A stretch of DNA of 64,000 bases, from positions 902,931 to 966,930 of the forward strand of contig VWZW01002569.1 of the NCBI GenBank assembly GCA_013397115.1. Reading direction: 5' to 3'. Below, in pieces: positions 24,120 through 37,739 of this stretch; the stretch's first letter is position 1, and every line of letters starts with the position of its first letter. The notes beneath the pieces are model-generated. The model was not told where the DNA came from. It saw only the letters and a program-made list of their open reading frames with translations, and did no database searches. Origin of the DNA: Edolisoma coerulescens. Taxonomy: Eukaryota > Chordata > Aves > Passeriformes > Campephagidae. The position numbers and the translations under genes were made by a program.

Positions 24120-27100
24120 ATGGGAAAGTTACAGGAAAAGTCTGTACCTGTAGCAAGGTGTCATAAAAATGAAGTCATGAGACCCTTTTGTGAAAGGGCT
24201 TACGCTGGTAGAATCAGCTCTGAATGTTTCCTATGCTGGTGCTCGTGAATCAGAAACACTAACTGCAGTGGTAAGTACCTCAGCAGACCTGACTGGAGGT
24301 AATACCATATGCATCAAGACAAAATAATGTGGAAGATATCTACTGTATTTTGTTTTCACTTCTTCAAGACCGGGTTTTATTTTTTCACTTAATTTTAAAT
24401 CTTTAGGATCAGTGCTTGATTGGCTCCTGAGAAGAAACTCACTAATTTACAGTACAGGTTTCTGCTGGGCTGTCAACCTGATGAAGGCAGCTCTAGAGAT
24501 TGGTCCCTTCAGCAAACTTTTTGGATTTCAGTGTCGTTCTGATAAATGTTCATTGAAGACGAAAAGTTAATTGTAAAGGAAATGCAAAGCTGTGAGAACC
24601 AGAGAAAAGGTCTACATTTGCCAAACAAGTAGGGGAAACAGACGCCCAAAAAAAGCGCAATTCCTCCAAGTGCAAAAGAAAAAAAGCAAACTTAAAGATC
24701 CTTGAAATACTGCTACTGAGCTGCTTTTATGAGCTGGTTGAACTGCTGACTGTGTCTTTACTGTGATGTCCCTAAATGTTCTCTGCTCCCCTGAAATCTC
24801 TGCCAGCCTTTTCTTTTAAGAGAATTGAAAATGATAGGCTTGATGTTTAGTTACCAGCTGACATTTCTATTGCCTCTGTGTCTGACAGCTATGAATGTGC
24901 TGGACTTCTGCTGTGCAAACATCTAGCTCGCTATCCTGATGAGGAAGGAAAATCAGACAAAACAGTTCACAGCATGGCTTTTTAATGCAGAATGTTATAG
25001 GCTCACCAAGTATATCCCTGTTGCTATTCTTACACCCTTCTCAGAAAATCATAGCACTTAAGTGTACAGGAATCTTAAAGCACAGAAAAGAGACAAAATC
25101 CAGCAACATGTACTTTTAGTAGCTTTAAATCTTCTTCACCAGAGCAAATTAAAGCAGTTAGATAGTCTTGTTACTGTTTCTGTTATAAATGACAGAATAT
25201 AAAGCTGTCCTTTCAAGAATGTCAGGATACAGCAATGTTGTGCCTTGGGATTATTTTAATGCAGCAGAAGAAAAATAACTTATACCACTGCAGTTCATAA
25301 CAAAGTTACCACTAGTCAGTCTATAAAGAACATTTCATGTGGACTACAATCAGAACCAATTTTTAAACATATTTTGCCTCATTTGAATTTTTTTTAAAAT
25401 GTTTTATTTTAAATTCCACTTAATTTCTACCCCTTTTAAAAACCACAGTACTAAATTGTTCTGAAGTTGAAGCTCCTAAATGTCATGCACAGGTTAATGG
25501 CAGTGCCATACTTTTCTTGCTTTCAGCCAAGGTTTTGAAGTGTGTGTGTATAGAGATGCTTTCTTCTTGCAGTCTAAGAGCACTGCTAAACTGCTAAATG
25601 CAAATAATTCAAAATCTGGAAATATCAGAGTTCTCTTTTTCTGTGCATTATTAAAATATTTCCTTTTTTTTCTGCTGTTCTTCATTCAAAAACAGTTCCA
25701 GCTGGTGCCCAGAGGAACCCTGCAGCTCTAAGAGGCTTTCCATCAAGAGCAGCAGGGTAGCCTAATCTCAGTGAGAGCCTGCTTGTTGTGTCTCTAAATC
25801 TTCCCAGCAAAATGCATGGTCTCATATTTTATACATAAAACACTGAACTTGATATGGAATTTTTACCTGCCATTCTGCATTTTCTTGGTGTTCAACACCA
25901 AATTATTTCAGCATTTTACCACCATACATTTTCTTATGGCTTCCTCAGGAATCTAGGAGACACATAGAGGTTGGAGTGTTGAAGTGTCAGTATGTCAGAA
26001 AAATAGACTAATTCTCATATTAATTTCTATAGGTGAAAAATAAAGTTAGTAGAAATAACTAGAAATAACTGCAGCATTTTTCCAATTATGTTTTTATATC
26101 ATGACTGATAATTAGCCGTTATAATGCATATTAATACTTTAAAAAATTGACTGAAATAACATTTTTTGGAAGACTGGTACAATTCTTGATCTTTCTATAG
26201 GCTTATAGACCTTCTCGTACCTCCAGCTTTTCCAAAACTCTTACAATTCAAAACATTCATGTATTATTTCCTGTATATTTATTATATACTATTTACTATA
26301 CATTAGAGTGAGTAATCTCTAGATATACTGATCTACATGCCGCTTAACTTCCTAAATATCCCATTGTTTCTTTCATTTAAATAGGTTTTTTCCCACATTT
26401 TCATATTAACTTAAGTAATGTTTCCTTTTTCAGGAATGAAAGAATAACAAAGGTGTAAAAGGAGTCACCCAAAAATACATTTATTCTTGAAATTTAAAAA
26501 AAAAAAATCTGTATCTTTTTGCACGAAGAATGGTTGGTATAATGTTCCTTGAACTCTGATCTCCCAAGAAATCAAGAGCTGGCACAAGCCAAGCTAGAGG
26601 GGTTGCTAGTGTTTGATATCACTTTCCCATGCTTTTCCCTGCAGTGGGATAACTGCTGAGGCAACCCCTGTATTAAGTATGTTAATTTCAGCTTTGTGCA
26701 ATCACTTTGACCTGCAGGAGGTGAATCATTCAGCCATTTATCTGCTAATCAATTCTGACATCTTCCAAGAACAGGCATAATTAATCACACCTCCCTTGAT
26801 TTTGTGTTTTCATAAACAAGATTGTTCTGCTGTCAAGATCTGTTGGTTCGATATATTTAGGAGCATGCCACCTGTGATTCAACACTGCTTTCTCTCATGA
26901 CAAAGTATCATGTTGATAAAATAACCCTTTTATTTTAATTTAATTATACTATCGCTTTGTTTAAGATGATACCTATTTTGGCTTGCATTGAAGAGTAATA
27001 AAATTCTGCAGAAAGGAAAAGCATCACAAATACTGACTCATTCATCTGCATGACCTAACACTGGACATAGTGTTTTGCCACTCTGCTTTAACTTCCATTC

Positions 27101-28411
27101 ATGGTTATTATTCTGCGGTTAGTTTGGATAATAAAGTCTACCAACTGCTACTGTGCTTCAAGGTTATACATCGTTGCTCAGGGATTGTTTATCTGCCTCG
27201 TCTTCTTGGTCTAATTTTCTCCAGAAATCACTACTTGAGATATTCCATGTATTTCCAGAGGCAACTGTATTTCAGGTGGCATTAGTGATTTTCCTACACT
27301 CTTTCTCCATATTTCTGTTACATAAAATTAGATATATCCAGCTGTATTGTTTGATATTGCATGAGGTACACAGATTTCATCATTCCCTCTCAGTATGTTA
27401 CATTTCAATACTCCAGATCCATCTGATCTTACGTAAGGCCTCTCTTTCAATGCACTGTGTAGCATATCCTGAAAACAAGTGAGGATGATGAGAGACGATC
27501 AAACTGTGTCTCAAATGTCACTAATGGATGGTTTCATCTATCTAGCTGAATAGGTCTCAGGCACCTTAGCAACCAGTTTCCTGTATTACACTGAAAGAGA
27601 TCACTTCCCCAAGCTCTGGGGTGACAAAGTCCACCATCAAACTAATCTGGGTTAAAGACTTCCTTACAATATCCAGTACAAAAGTGTCTTTAGACACTTC
27701 ACATCACTGGGCGAAACCACACACATGCAGACAGGACCTGTGCTACAGGTGATGCTGCCCACACCCAGACTTACTTCACCACAGAATCCTCACATGTTCA
27801 TATAATCAGAAAAGCTGCAGGCTGTTTATGTACCTGTGAATAAAACCAAATATACAATAATTACCTAACCAATTTGTCAAAGTCACATTGAGATCTTAGC
27901 TGCCAATATGGTGCTTCTCTACATCTCTTGATACCTATGCAAATTTAAAAATGAAGTCTTCTAAGTTTCAAATTCTTCCTGCTCTACTTAATGAGACCAA
28001 GCTACTTCAGGATTTCCCCCTGCTTTTCAAAAGAGAGCACATAGGCTCATTTAAGTGTTTGCTTCACAAATCATTCCAGCAAAGCATGAGTAGTTAAGAA
28101 AATACAAATTCCACAAATCCGTTTTATGAATTTACTGAATATATACTGAAAAAAACAGAGATAAAGAGAAAAATCATCAGAGTAATAATTATCAAACTAT
28201 TAGGAGGTCTTTGTAGTGTTTAGGTTTTCTATGCTGAAGGAATAAAGGAAAAGAACACGCGACTTCAGGATACCAAAGAGAATGGTACAAACATCAACTG
28301 AAAAGTTAATCCATCTCCTATAGTACCATGGAGCAATTGTAGCACAATGGTAGAAACCTTGGTTCACAAATGAAAACACCTACATGTAGATATGGGTAAG
28401 AAAAAGCCTGT
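24120..28411. other. Unique AT-rich DNA, no gene seen
   Basis: About 4.3 kb with no recognised gene or repeat. Short Phe/Leu/Lys-rich frames only. Confidence 0.6.
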
Positions 28412-28416
28412 GAAAT

Positions 28417-29012
28417 TAATGCGGTTTAAAACAAGCTGGAAATAAAGAGCCAAGTAGCTACTTCACCGCCTTTGGTAGGAAAGGGACAAAAAGGAAGATA
28501 TTTTCAGTTGAAATAACAATTTACTGAAAAAACAGCAATGAGATAAGGAAAACAAACAGTAACAGCAACAATACTAATAAGAATACCACATAAAAGAGTG
28601 TGATTACATGCAAAAAGTACTTGTGGAAATCTGACCTCCCTGATGTTAGCAAGGCCAGCACCATGTGGCATCCTGAGACAAAGGAGAAAATGGCAGAGAG
28701 TACTGCAGCTGATGGCTTTTTCCCTGAGTCCGAGACTCAGGGAAAACAAAAACCAGTAACAGGCAAATCCTCCAAGTTGGACCGTCTTCATTCTGCCACC
28801 CTGCCACACTGTTCACCACTTCACTCCCCTGGAAGAAAAGGAACAAAAATGGTGGCAGTTCCCTTTTATTTCCAGCTGAAGCCACATCCCCCCCAGTGAG
28901 GATATAGGTGGTATAGAATAACAGCCTAGACATGCCCACACAGTTCCAGGCTCTGCCCTCCCCCCACAGCAACTGTGAGAAAATTAACTCTGTCCCAGCC
29001 AAAAGTAGGACA
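28417..29012 (-). mobile_element. Old solo LTR, ERVL-type
   Basis: A 596-bp diverged solo LTR. Read on the minus strand it starts TGTCCTAC and continues into 'ggctgggacagagttaattttct', the hallmark start of a common avian LTR family, and ends in 'taaaccgcatta', a decayed form of that family's end. It is flanked by a perfect 5-bp target-site duplication GAAAT (28412-28416, 29013-29017). The end nucleotides have mutated (TTA instead of ACA), and the polyadenylation signal is not clear. It carries a strong 13-bp hairpin at 28718-28746. The three overlapping frames of about 100 residues on both strands are not genes. Confidence 0.78.
28718..28746. repeat. 13-bp perfect inverted repeat, 3-nt loop
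   Basis: TTTTCCCTGAGTC (28718-28730), spacer CGA, GACTCAGGGAAAA (28734-28746). It lies within the solo LTR at 28417-29012. It would form a stable hairpin in single-stranded DNA or RNA. No function is known to me. Confidence 0.95.
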
Positions 29013-29017
29013 GAAAT

Positions 29018-32000
29018 ACAGAGCAGAAATCAATCACATCTGTTTTGATAGTTTTGCTCAAGGATACAAGAATTTTAACCAATATTTGAATGTTGAAAAT
29101 TAGGACAAATAGCAGGGTCCCAAAAAAAGTTTGTATTTTTCCCCTACTTTAAAAAACCTGACAAGCAGATACTTGAACAGAATGAAGACCAGATATGAAA
29201 AAAGCATGAAAACAATCAGAAGAGAACAAACACAAAAGTTTAACATTATGGAGTTATCTAAATTATGGCCAACAATTTTCTTTAAGTCTCTACCTCTCTT
29301 TATGTCCAAATTTGCCACAATTTTAATTACGTGTTCAAATCAAACTTCTACTCACAGGAATGTTCCTTATTTGTTGAGCTAGGTGACATGGCACTTTCCA
29401 TCCCATCAGGAGAAGCTGATGCCCCTCTAATCCTGAGCTGAATGTGGGGAATCCTGGGATCTGATCCCCAAGACTCCTATTCCACTAGCACATTGAAAAG
29501 TTCATTCATTACAAAGCTTGATATTTAGGTTCCAGTCACTTCTCCTCCTATTCTTTCTTAGCCTCCTAAATTTCTTATTCTGTGCTGCCTGGTTAAAATA
29601 CTTTGTTAAGAACTCTGGCAACAGCCCAAGCCATGTGGAGCATGGAGTGCCGGAAGATACAACTTGGAATACTTATAAGGATTCTGAGGATATATTAAAT
29701 CTAGGACTCCCATTTGCTCTTCAAAGCTGTAAACATCAATAACTGCATTTTAAAAGTAAGAATCAACTCCAGTTTGTTGTCTGAATTAATAGCTCTATGT
29801 ACATTCAAGTTTCAAGCTTGAGGGAAGAGAGAAATCTTTCTGCAGCCTTGCCTCTATTATCTCATTTCCAGGGAAGATGGAGTTTCAGAAACATCCCAGG
29901 CTTAACGTTTCCCTTTTGCCTTGTTGCTAGGAGTGTCCTCCCTTGGCAGCTCACAAATGTCTTCTCAGGCATGTAACTCTCTTCAGGCATTGCGCAGGGA
30001 TCATAGGTTCCCAATCCTACATTTCGGATCCTTTGTGATTCTCAAAGGTGTATAATTTAGAGGCTCCTTTTGTTTTATCACGCACTGTACATCTGATAGG
30101 TATTTGCGTCTAAAGATAGACTACACTGCCAACATAATGCAGACACAATTAATGCTCTTCTGTGTAAGCATATTGATCATGACTCCAAAAAAAAAGTGTA
30201 GTTTGCTAATTTAAATATTGAGCCATTTATTTGCTAATGTAACATGAAAAGATCAGCTGGTTAAATAGATTGTTCCTGTGCCCTTAGCCTGTAAGCAAAC
30301 TTCAAAGAAAAAAAGTGTGATACAAAGGAGACGCAACACTTGCAGAAATGCTTGAGAAAGCTATCTTTTTTATTACATTCAGCCCATGAATTCCCAGGTA
30401 ATAGAGATCGACCAGCTGCATCCATCACTCTGTGGTAGAGATCTGAATTATGATGACTCATGAAATCTGACAAAAGGCCATTACAAAAGAAAGCATTAAT
30501 TGTGACTTCAGAAAAAAATATTTGAGAATAAGATGTATGTGTGTAAAAACTCAAATATGTCATTGCTACTAGTAAGCTATTGGGAATTTAGCATACGATA
30601 GATGTATAAATGGGAAGAAAACCACAAGGATTCAGGTCCTAATTCAAGCAGTATGTACAATCTTTAAAATTTCCCATCATTTCTCTAGGGATTTAAAACC
30701 CTACGTAATTTTGAGGATCTATGTTGAAGCAAATACCTGAGTTCTGCATTGTTCTGTCCAGTATTGATCTAACATCTAACTCAGTGTATCTTTAGATCTG
30801 CTTATACATTGCTGTCAATAGTAGTTACATCTTGGCAGGAGCGTGTAGTAAAGAAAAAATCAGCATTTCTCCCAAGTACGTCTCTACAACAAATATGAGG
30901 AGGATAATGCTAGGCTATCTTTGAAATTTAAGCAACTTTCAGATCAGTTAGCTATGGAAATAGGATATTCATTGGGACTCTTTTTGTCGACATGTCCATC
31001 TGCAAACCACCCCTTCTACCCTGTAGCTTTTGGGCCTGTTGACTGATTTCCATGCTAATTGATACTAAATCAATGATCTCAAAGGTAAGACATTATATTT
31101 TTCAGGAAATGGGAAAGAAGATAGAAGAGTATATTAATGTTTTTCCTAAATGAAAGGCTAAAACATGACCCTTCAAACATACTCCAATGCAAACTTCATA
31201 TCTGAATTTAACTTCGAAAGCGAAAGTTTAATTAAGCATAGTGGTCCTACTTAAAAAATAAACTTCCTATCAAGCGTTAATTCTATGGTACTCCTCCAAA
31301 AAAATCAAATTGCTGCTTGCTTTCTACTTATTTTGATACTGGGGTAGGAACTCGTCTATGTCTCTTGTGCAGCAAATGTTACAGTAGTGTTTTACACAGA
31401 CTGCCAACACAGGTTCAGACACATCTGGCAACGCTTATTTACTGGTTTTTAACATTCATGTGGGATGAGTACACTCACAATTTGGGGCAGAGCTTTTGTA
31501 AGGACTGCACTCAGGTAACAAAAGGTGGCTGTACAAGCAATCCTAGTTTGGTCAGAATACTTTTTCTTCTGCAATGCCTGCTGGTTTTTGGAATGCTAGA
31601 AGTCAAATCCCAACATAAGACATTATTGGCAGTAATAAATAACTACTATTGCTAATTCCTCCTAAATACCTGCAGTTAATAGAAGTGAAAATGAGTACAT
31701 TGACATCTACAGACAACTTTGCCTGTGGGATTGAGCATTCTGTAGTAAAGAAATGGAGGATCCACTTGCCAGGTGCACACAGAGTCATCCTGTCAGCTCA
31801 ATTTATCCTCAGCTTCTGGAGAGAAACTTTCAAAAGCTTCAGTGTTACAGCATAATGACAGTAGCAATGAAATCTCCTTTGAAACTCATCGAGTTCGCTT
31901 GGGTAATGCAAAAGGCCCACAAACAAATGAAGGTTTTGATTTTCTGGGGAGGAACATCCAGAAGCAGTAAGGCCTCCATCCCTGGAAACACTGAGGAAAA

Positions 32001-32815
32001 ATTCTACCCTGGGATTTCTCCATTTACGAGTATTGGCATCCAAGATCATGTCTCCAACAAGAATTATTTCCTCTCTTTGTGATTTACTCAAACTGGGAAA
32101 AATTTTTTTAGTTTGCCATTTAATTTCTTTCCCCTCATGGTAAATATTTGTCAGAGCACAGCAACACAGTAGCAAGAGTTTCCTTCATGTTAATTCACCT
32201 TTTTACTCTGTATGTTAGAATTAGTCCTTTAGGTCTAGTAATGTATTTGAGAAGTAGTGATGGGGTAAAGCAAAAAAATCAAGAAAGATGAGACTATAAT
32301 TGTGTAGAGGCTGTCTACCACTGTAATTATTTACCCCTATGTAATAGTGACAGAAACAACTTGTTCCTTGGAAATTTCCATCCATCCGTATGATGACAAT
32401 ATTTCTCACCCAGAGTGCCAAAAATTTTGCCAGGAAATATTGTGCAAGGCTAAAGACTGAAAAAACCCTTGTAGTTCTGCCACAAACTTCATGGAAAATC
32501 CTAAGAGGTAATTTAATTTTTCCCATTTCCCCATCTGTGAAATGTGAATATATTTTTCATAAATGTTCAGCATAGATGAACATTTGTTTGCTTATATATG
32601 GGCGGTGCTTGCAATCATTGGATGGAAGGAATAGAGTAATAGTTATAATTACTGAGAAAGAGCAGGAAAATCACTAACTGATCTGTGAAACCTGATACTT
32701 CAAGGTCTTGTTCTACGTAGAAAATTCATGCCTCAGCTGTCACATCCAAGCCAGAAACCTCATTTGCTATATTGTCTCCTATTCTTTTCCAATCTCTTTG
32801 ACTTGTAACTCAATT
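29018..32815. other. Unique AT-rich DNA, no gene seen
   Basis: No recognised gene or repeat. Open frames of up to 125 residues (for example 31317-31655 plus, 31798-32175 minus) overlap frames on the opposite strand and show no known domain. Confidence 0.55.
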
Positions 32816-33186
32816 TCTTTTTTCTTTTCTTTTCTCTTTTCTTTTCTTTTCTTTTCTTTTCTTTTCTTTTCTTTTCTTTTCTTTTCTTTTCTTTTCTTTT
32901 CTTTTCTTTTCTTTTCTTTTTTTCTTTTTTTTCTTTTCTTTTTTCTTTTCTTTTCTTTTCTCTTCTTTTCTTTTCTTTTCTTTTCTTTTCTTTTCTTTTC
33001 TTTTCTTTTCTTTTCTCTTTTCTTTTCTTTTCTTTTCTTTTCTTTTCTTTTCTTTTTTTTTCTTTTTTCTTTCTTTTCTTTTCTCTTTTCTTTTCTTTTC
33101 TTTTCTTTTCTTTTCTTTTCTTTTCTTTTCTTTTCTTTTCTTTTCTTTTCTTTTCTCTTTTCTTTTCTTTTCTTTTCTTTTCTCTC
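32816..33186. repeat. (TTTTC)n pentanucleotide microsatellite, ~370 bp
   Basis: A nearly pure array of TTTTC units, equal to AAAAG on the minus strand, with a few interruptions such as 'ctctttt' (near 32832, 33015, 33083, 33153) and two longer T runs (near 32921 and 33052). Because five is not a multiple of three, every frame stays open and yields Lys/Arg/Glu-rich or Phe/Leu/Ser-rich pseudo-proteins of 130-164 residues; none is real. All-pyrimidine mirror-repeat DNA can form triplex structures. Confidence 0.97.
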
Positions 33187-34754
33187 CTCTCTTTCCATTT
33201 AGTTTCATTTCCTTTCTCTAAATTAGGCTGGTGGAAAGTAGATTCAGGCACCCAAGTGCACTGAGGTCACTACATCCATCCTGGTACAGACAAAGTGCCT
33301 ATGCACAGTAAGTGGATGGGAGAAATTGGATAACAGCAAATATTTTAACCGCAGTCAACTTCTGATCTCTCTAGACATAGTTTAGCCAAAACATCTATGT
33401 AGCATCTGGGTCTGTGTTGCTTTTACTTGAACACAAATATGGATTTTCTGTGGTTAAAATTTGGGTAGACTATTAACAGGAGCAGGTGTGCAATTTGTGC
33501 AACAGTACCTCAAATTTACGTCAGAAGGATGTGGACTGCGCATGTCTAACGAACAACTGCAACAATAATGTTTTATCTGGTCATACGGTTGATTTGAGTG
33601 CATAACTGTTGGTTATGCTTTCAAACTAAGCATGCTAATGAAAGAATGGGCTATGAAACCACATGCCAAAAAAGTGTTATAATTTGCTTCGAAAGGTTTG
33701 TGTGCATGTAAGTACGCTATTAAATAAAGCATTATTAAAATATAAGGGTTATAATTCTTGTGTTGGCATATGTATATAAATTCCCTGCTTTAAAATGTGT
33801 AGGATGAGTAATCAGACACTAATTTTCTGGCTGATTCTGTGATTATGGATTGATATTACATGATCATTGCTCCCTCTCAACACCAACAGTTGATGGTATT
33901 TACCATTGGGATAAATGTTTTGAAAAACTCCTCCTATAGGTGGTTTGTTTTACACGGCATTATCTATTCCAATTTAAAAATTTGAACACTGTGAAAGTAA
34001 CCAAAACACAAAAATTATGTCTAAGTATTTCATAAAAAGCTTGTCATATCTTGAACATACAGTGATATGTTTAATGAAGAATATTTTGAAAGAATGGTAG
34101 ATCCATTCTTGCCACTTACTGTACAGCAATAGAATAATTCCCAGGGTATATACAATAGAATACCTACTCTAATCAAAACAAGCCATTAAATCTATCTCCT
34201 TGTCCCAGAGCAACATCAGTTATTAATTCTACACTATTCAAAACAGAGTTTTCTCTGAATTATCCTGTAAAAAGTGATCTTGGAAAAAAATTCCATGATC
34301 CCTACTAAGCAGTACCTTCTCTTGCTTAGAAAACATTTGTTACTGTCTAGCTGGACATCTGCTAGTCTACACATAAATAATGCATTCTGTTTATGTTCAG
34401 TCAGAACACACTTTTTTTTTGACAATTTTAACTCATTTTTGTATCTTATCCATAGTGGATTTGGAGAACAGCTCATTTCCCTGCAATATCTAATAGGTTT
34501 CTACAAACTTTGCAGAACTTTAGAATATGGGAGATTTTGCCTGTGGTTCACTGGTTTTCCCAGTGAAGCTCTTGCTCCCATTTCCATGGTCCTCAGCAGT
34601 ATCTACCCCGTATGTAACTTCACCAGTTTCCAAGTATGCAGGGAGCTGAGTCCGGGGTTCCATTACGATCACTTAGAGGTGTCACAGCTCTTTTGTGGCT
34701 TAAACAGCATTTAAAACAATTTCCCCTCACTGTGGCTGTGATCTTGCCATAGTT
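33187..34754. other. Unique AT-rich DNA, no gene seen
   Basis: No recognised gene. The 146-residue plus-strand frame at 34274-34714 runs up to an old CR1 fragment and has no domain or splice context that I recognise. Confidence 0.5.
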
Positions 34755-34920
34755 TTCTCATCTCAAGACTGAAAAGCCCCAATTCATATGCTTCCTTTTT
34801 TTAAAAAATCAGATTAATCCTACTACTCTATACTGAGCTCTTCTGTTTGTCCACAATCTTTCTGCAATGAGGATCCCAAAACCAGAGTGGGCACTTCAGC
34901 TAAGATCTGGTACAGAAAAG
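34755..34920 (-). mobile_element. Very old CR1 LINE fragment
   Basis: In antisense orientation, 'ttctcatctcaagactgaaaagccccaa' (34755-34782) and 'gaggatcccaaaaccagagtgggcacttcagctaagatctg' match, with many changes, the antisense CR1 blocks 'ctccaggctgaacagccccaa' and 'ggaccccaaaactggacacagcactccag'. The spacing between them is also as in CR1. The copy is strongly diverged and its borders are approximate. Confidence 0.55.
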
Positions 34921-37739
34921 GAAAAAGGTATTTTTTCACGTATCTTAAAGAGATGGTGGTAAATCCAGGTCAAAGTACGCATTTTTGAGACAGCTTGACT
35001 GCTTTTGACTGGCATTCAGTGCAGAACCTACTAAACCCCTCCTTCTGCTGGGCTACAATCTCTTTTGTCATTCCCTAAAGCATCAGGGCAGCATGATTAA
35101 GCACAGCACCAAAGACAACCACCAACCCTGTGAATTACAGGTTTTTAGCATAAAGTCACGTCCAGCAGCCATTTTTTTCATGATGTCCACTAGTAATGTG
35201 TTAAGTATAAATTGGGAAATATTTACACAGGATTATAATTTTTTTTTCTCTTAGTCTCTGTGGGTTTTTATTTTAATTTTTGAAAGCAACCCCTCCAAGC
35301 ATTTTTTCCCTCTGAAACTCAAGTTAAGATGAAAACATAATTTTGGAGTGTTCCGAATCTACAAACCTAATCATTTTGAAGACACCAAGGACTATCTTTG
35401 GAAGGCTAAATACAGGACCACTGATACTTAGACATGTATCATTTTCCATTTATAAGGCACCATGCAAATCCCAAGCTATAGACAGAGCTTCCAGAATTCT
35501 TAATTATGCTGAAAACAGCTGCAAGGTTCACTATTGATGAAGGTATATAGGAAAGAAAACAACAAAAAAAATTGTGTTGACAGGACTGTATCTGATTTTT
35601 TTAAAAAATGTTTTTATAATTTAAAATAAAGTTTAGAGAGATGGTTTTTTAAACATACCTTAGATTTGTCAGCTGTACCAGTACTACTTTTCCGTTTTTG
35701 TGTCATTATAACAGGTTTTCAGTAATTCTGTACAATAGACAACAGAAAAGTTCAGAAGACTGAGCTTTCAACACAAAGACTGAAAGTTATTTTACAATAA
35801 AGATAAAATTTACCTGGAAGTCAAATGAAATACTTCTGCAATCTAATAGGCAACATATGGTATAGCTAAACACAAGCGTCATAATAAATAAATACGAAAA
35901 CAAAGGACAGTTGACACAAGTGAGGTCAGAAATTAACAGAAAATAGGGAAAGAAATGTGTACATATTTACCATAAAACTAAGAGTACCAATAGCTTTGAA
36001 ATACTTGAATAACTTATGTATCTTCTTTTCTGCTCACTAGAGCTATTTTTCGTTATTTATTGAAAACTAAATTCCTAATGTTAACTTGTACAATAATTTA
36101 TAGCTCTTCAGTTTGAAAATTATTTGACTTAGCAGAACCACTAAAGTAAGAGAAAAAAATAAAATAAACATTTTTAAAGTAAATTATATCTGCTGCATTG
36201 ATTATGATAACTTTTTAAAATTTATTTAGCTCAAATATTATAGTAAAAGATCCTAAAAACACAGGAAAAAATTGATTTCACATTTACTAGAAAAAATTGC
36301 AAGTGATTTCTTGTCATACTGAATGCACTACATTTAGATTCATCTGATTTTGAGTCTTGAAATAGGCCTACCATGCTTATTTACATCAAAATGTTGAAAT
36401 TCTGCTCTAAGTGTTCTTGACCTGATAATAAGTTTGCCTGATGTTTTAACCATTAGTTTATCATCCTTTTTTTTTTTTTTCTACAATAGAGTACAATATG
36501 CCCAGGAATCCTTACTAAGAAAGAGGTATCATTTAATGCAACTATATTGCACCTAATTCAGTGGCATCTCTATGACTTGAGCAAGGTTGCCATGAGAGCT
36601 TTGTAAATATTCAGAATTCTGATCTTCTCCTGATACTAGAAGAAACCAAGAAATGTAGACACTCTTTTACATTTTTCTAAACTGAAATCCATCACAAACA
36701 ACACCTTACACATATACTGAAATATACCATATATCATCACCATTGACTTCAGGGGGTATTCTTCATTCTTCTCTCAAAATAACAGCTCTAAATAACAGGC
36801 CTCATCTGGTCTGTAATCCAGGCCAGTTTTTAACATTTTTCTGTGTGCCATCTTTCTTCAAACAGTGCCTTTCAAGGCGGTTTGCCAAATTAATTGAAAG
36901 CAGAACATGGCTACTGTGAAGTCAGATTGTAATTCATGAAAGTAGTCACTATTTTGTAAGCCACAAGTAAGATGCAGGCAGACAGAGACAGCTACTGCAG
37001 CGACAAATTTAAGGGATTTGAGCCTCTGTGGTAAATTTGTAGTGTGTGTCAGAGCTGGCTTGTGCCAACAAAGATAAGAAAAGCTTTGGGAGAGTCTATC
37101 ACATGGCAGGAGATACAAAGAAAAGCCTTGCACAAATGCTGGAGAGACAGTGGCCAGGGAGGTGGCAGCTGTAATTTGGTGACCTGTTCTGAAGGGATCC
37201 TGATTTCTGTCCGCATTTCTTCTTTCCCAGTGGGAGACAGGTGGAAGCCCATCTATTATCTCTGCCAGCTTCTGCTCCCTGGCCTTCTCAGCGAACACAG
37301 CAAAGAGGATTCATCTATTTCTTCCCAGCATTGTCAACCCTTATGTCAATAAATTATCCTTATCTGTTAGAGTTCCTGTCGTCTCCTTTGCTGACCTTTT
37401 GTTCTCTATTTACTTGAAACATTTCTTATAATTTATCTTAACCTCTGGTGCAATCTTCCTGTCATTCTCTGCCTTTGCTTCTCTTTCCTTTATTTCACAG
37501 TGGCTTAACTTCGTTTTGTAATACTTCCAGTCCTTTATAGTTTTTGGTTTAGATCCTTTGAATGACCCTCTCCTGTTGAGGACTTCTTGTAGCTCTTTCT
37601 GTATTGACCTTTCTGACCTTCTCATTTTCTTCTTTTTTAAAGCCAGGAGGAAAAAAAATTGGAAAGATATTATTACTATACAGCTAGCATTCTATTTACA
37701 GATAGCTCAATTTGTGAAAGCGTAACTGTTGTGTGAACT
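34921..37739. other. Unique AT-rich DNA, no gene seen
   Basis: No recognised gene. A T15-type homopolymer lies near 36467-36480. The 146-residue minus frame at 36858-37298 overlaps a 102-residue plus frame and has no recognisable domain. Confidence 0.5.

Noticed and set aside
32760..33251. Four long Lys/Arg/Glu-rich or Phe/Leu-rich open frames
   Set aside because: They are translations of the TTTTC microsatellite in different frames and strands.
36858..37298. 146-residue minus-strand open frame as a possible exon
   Set aside because: No recognised domain, and a 102-residue frame lies opposite; no evidence of splice sites at both ends. Comparative alignment would be needed to revive it.
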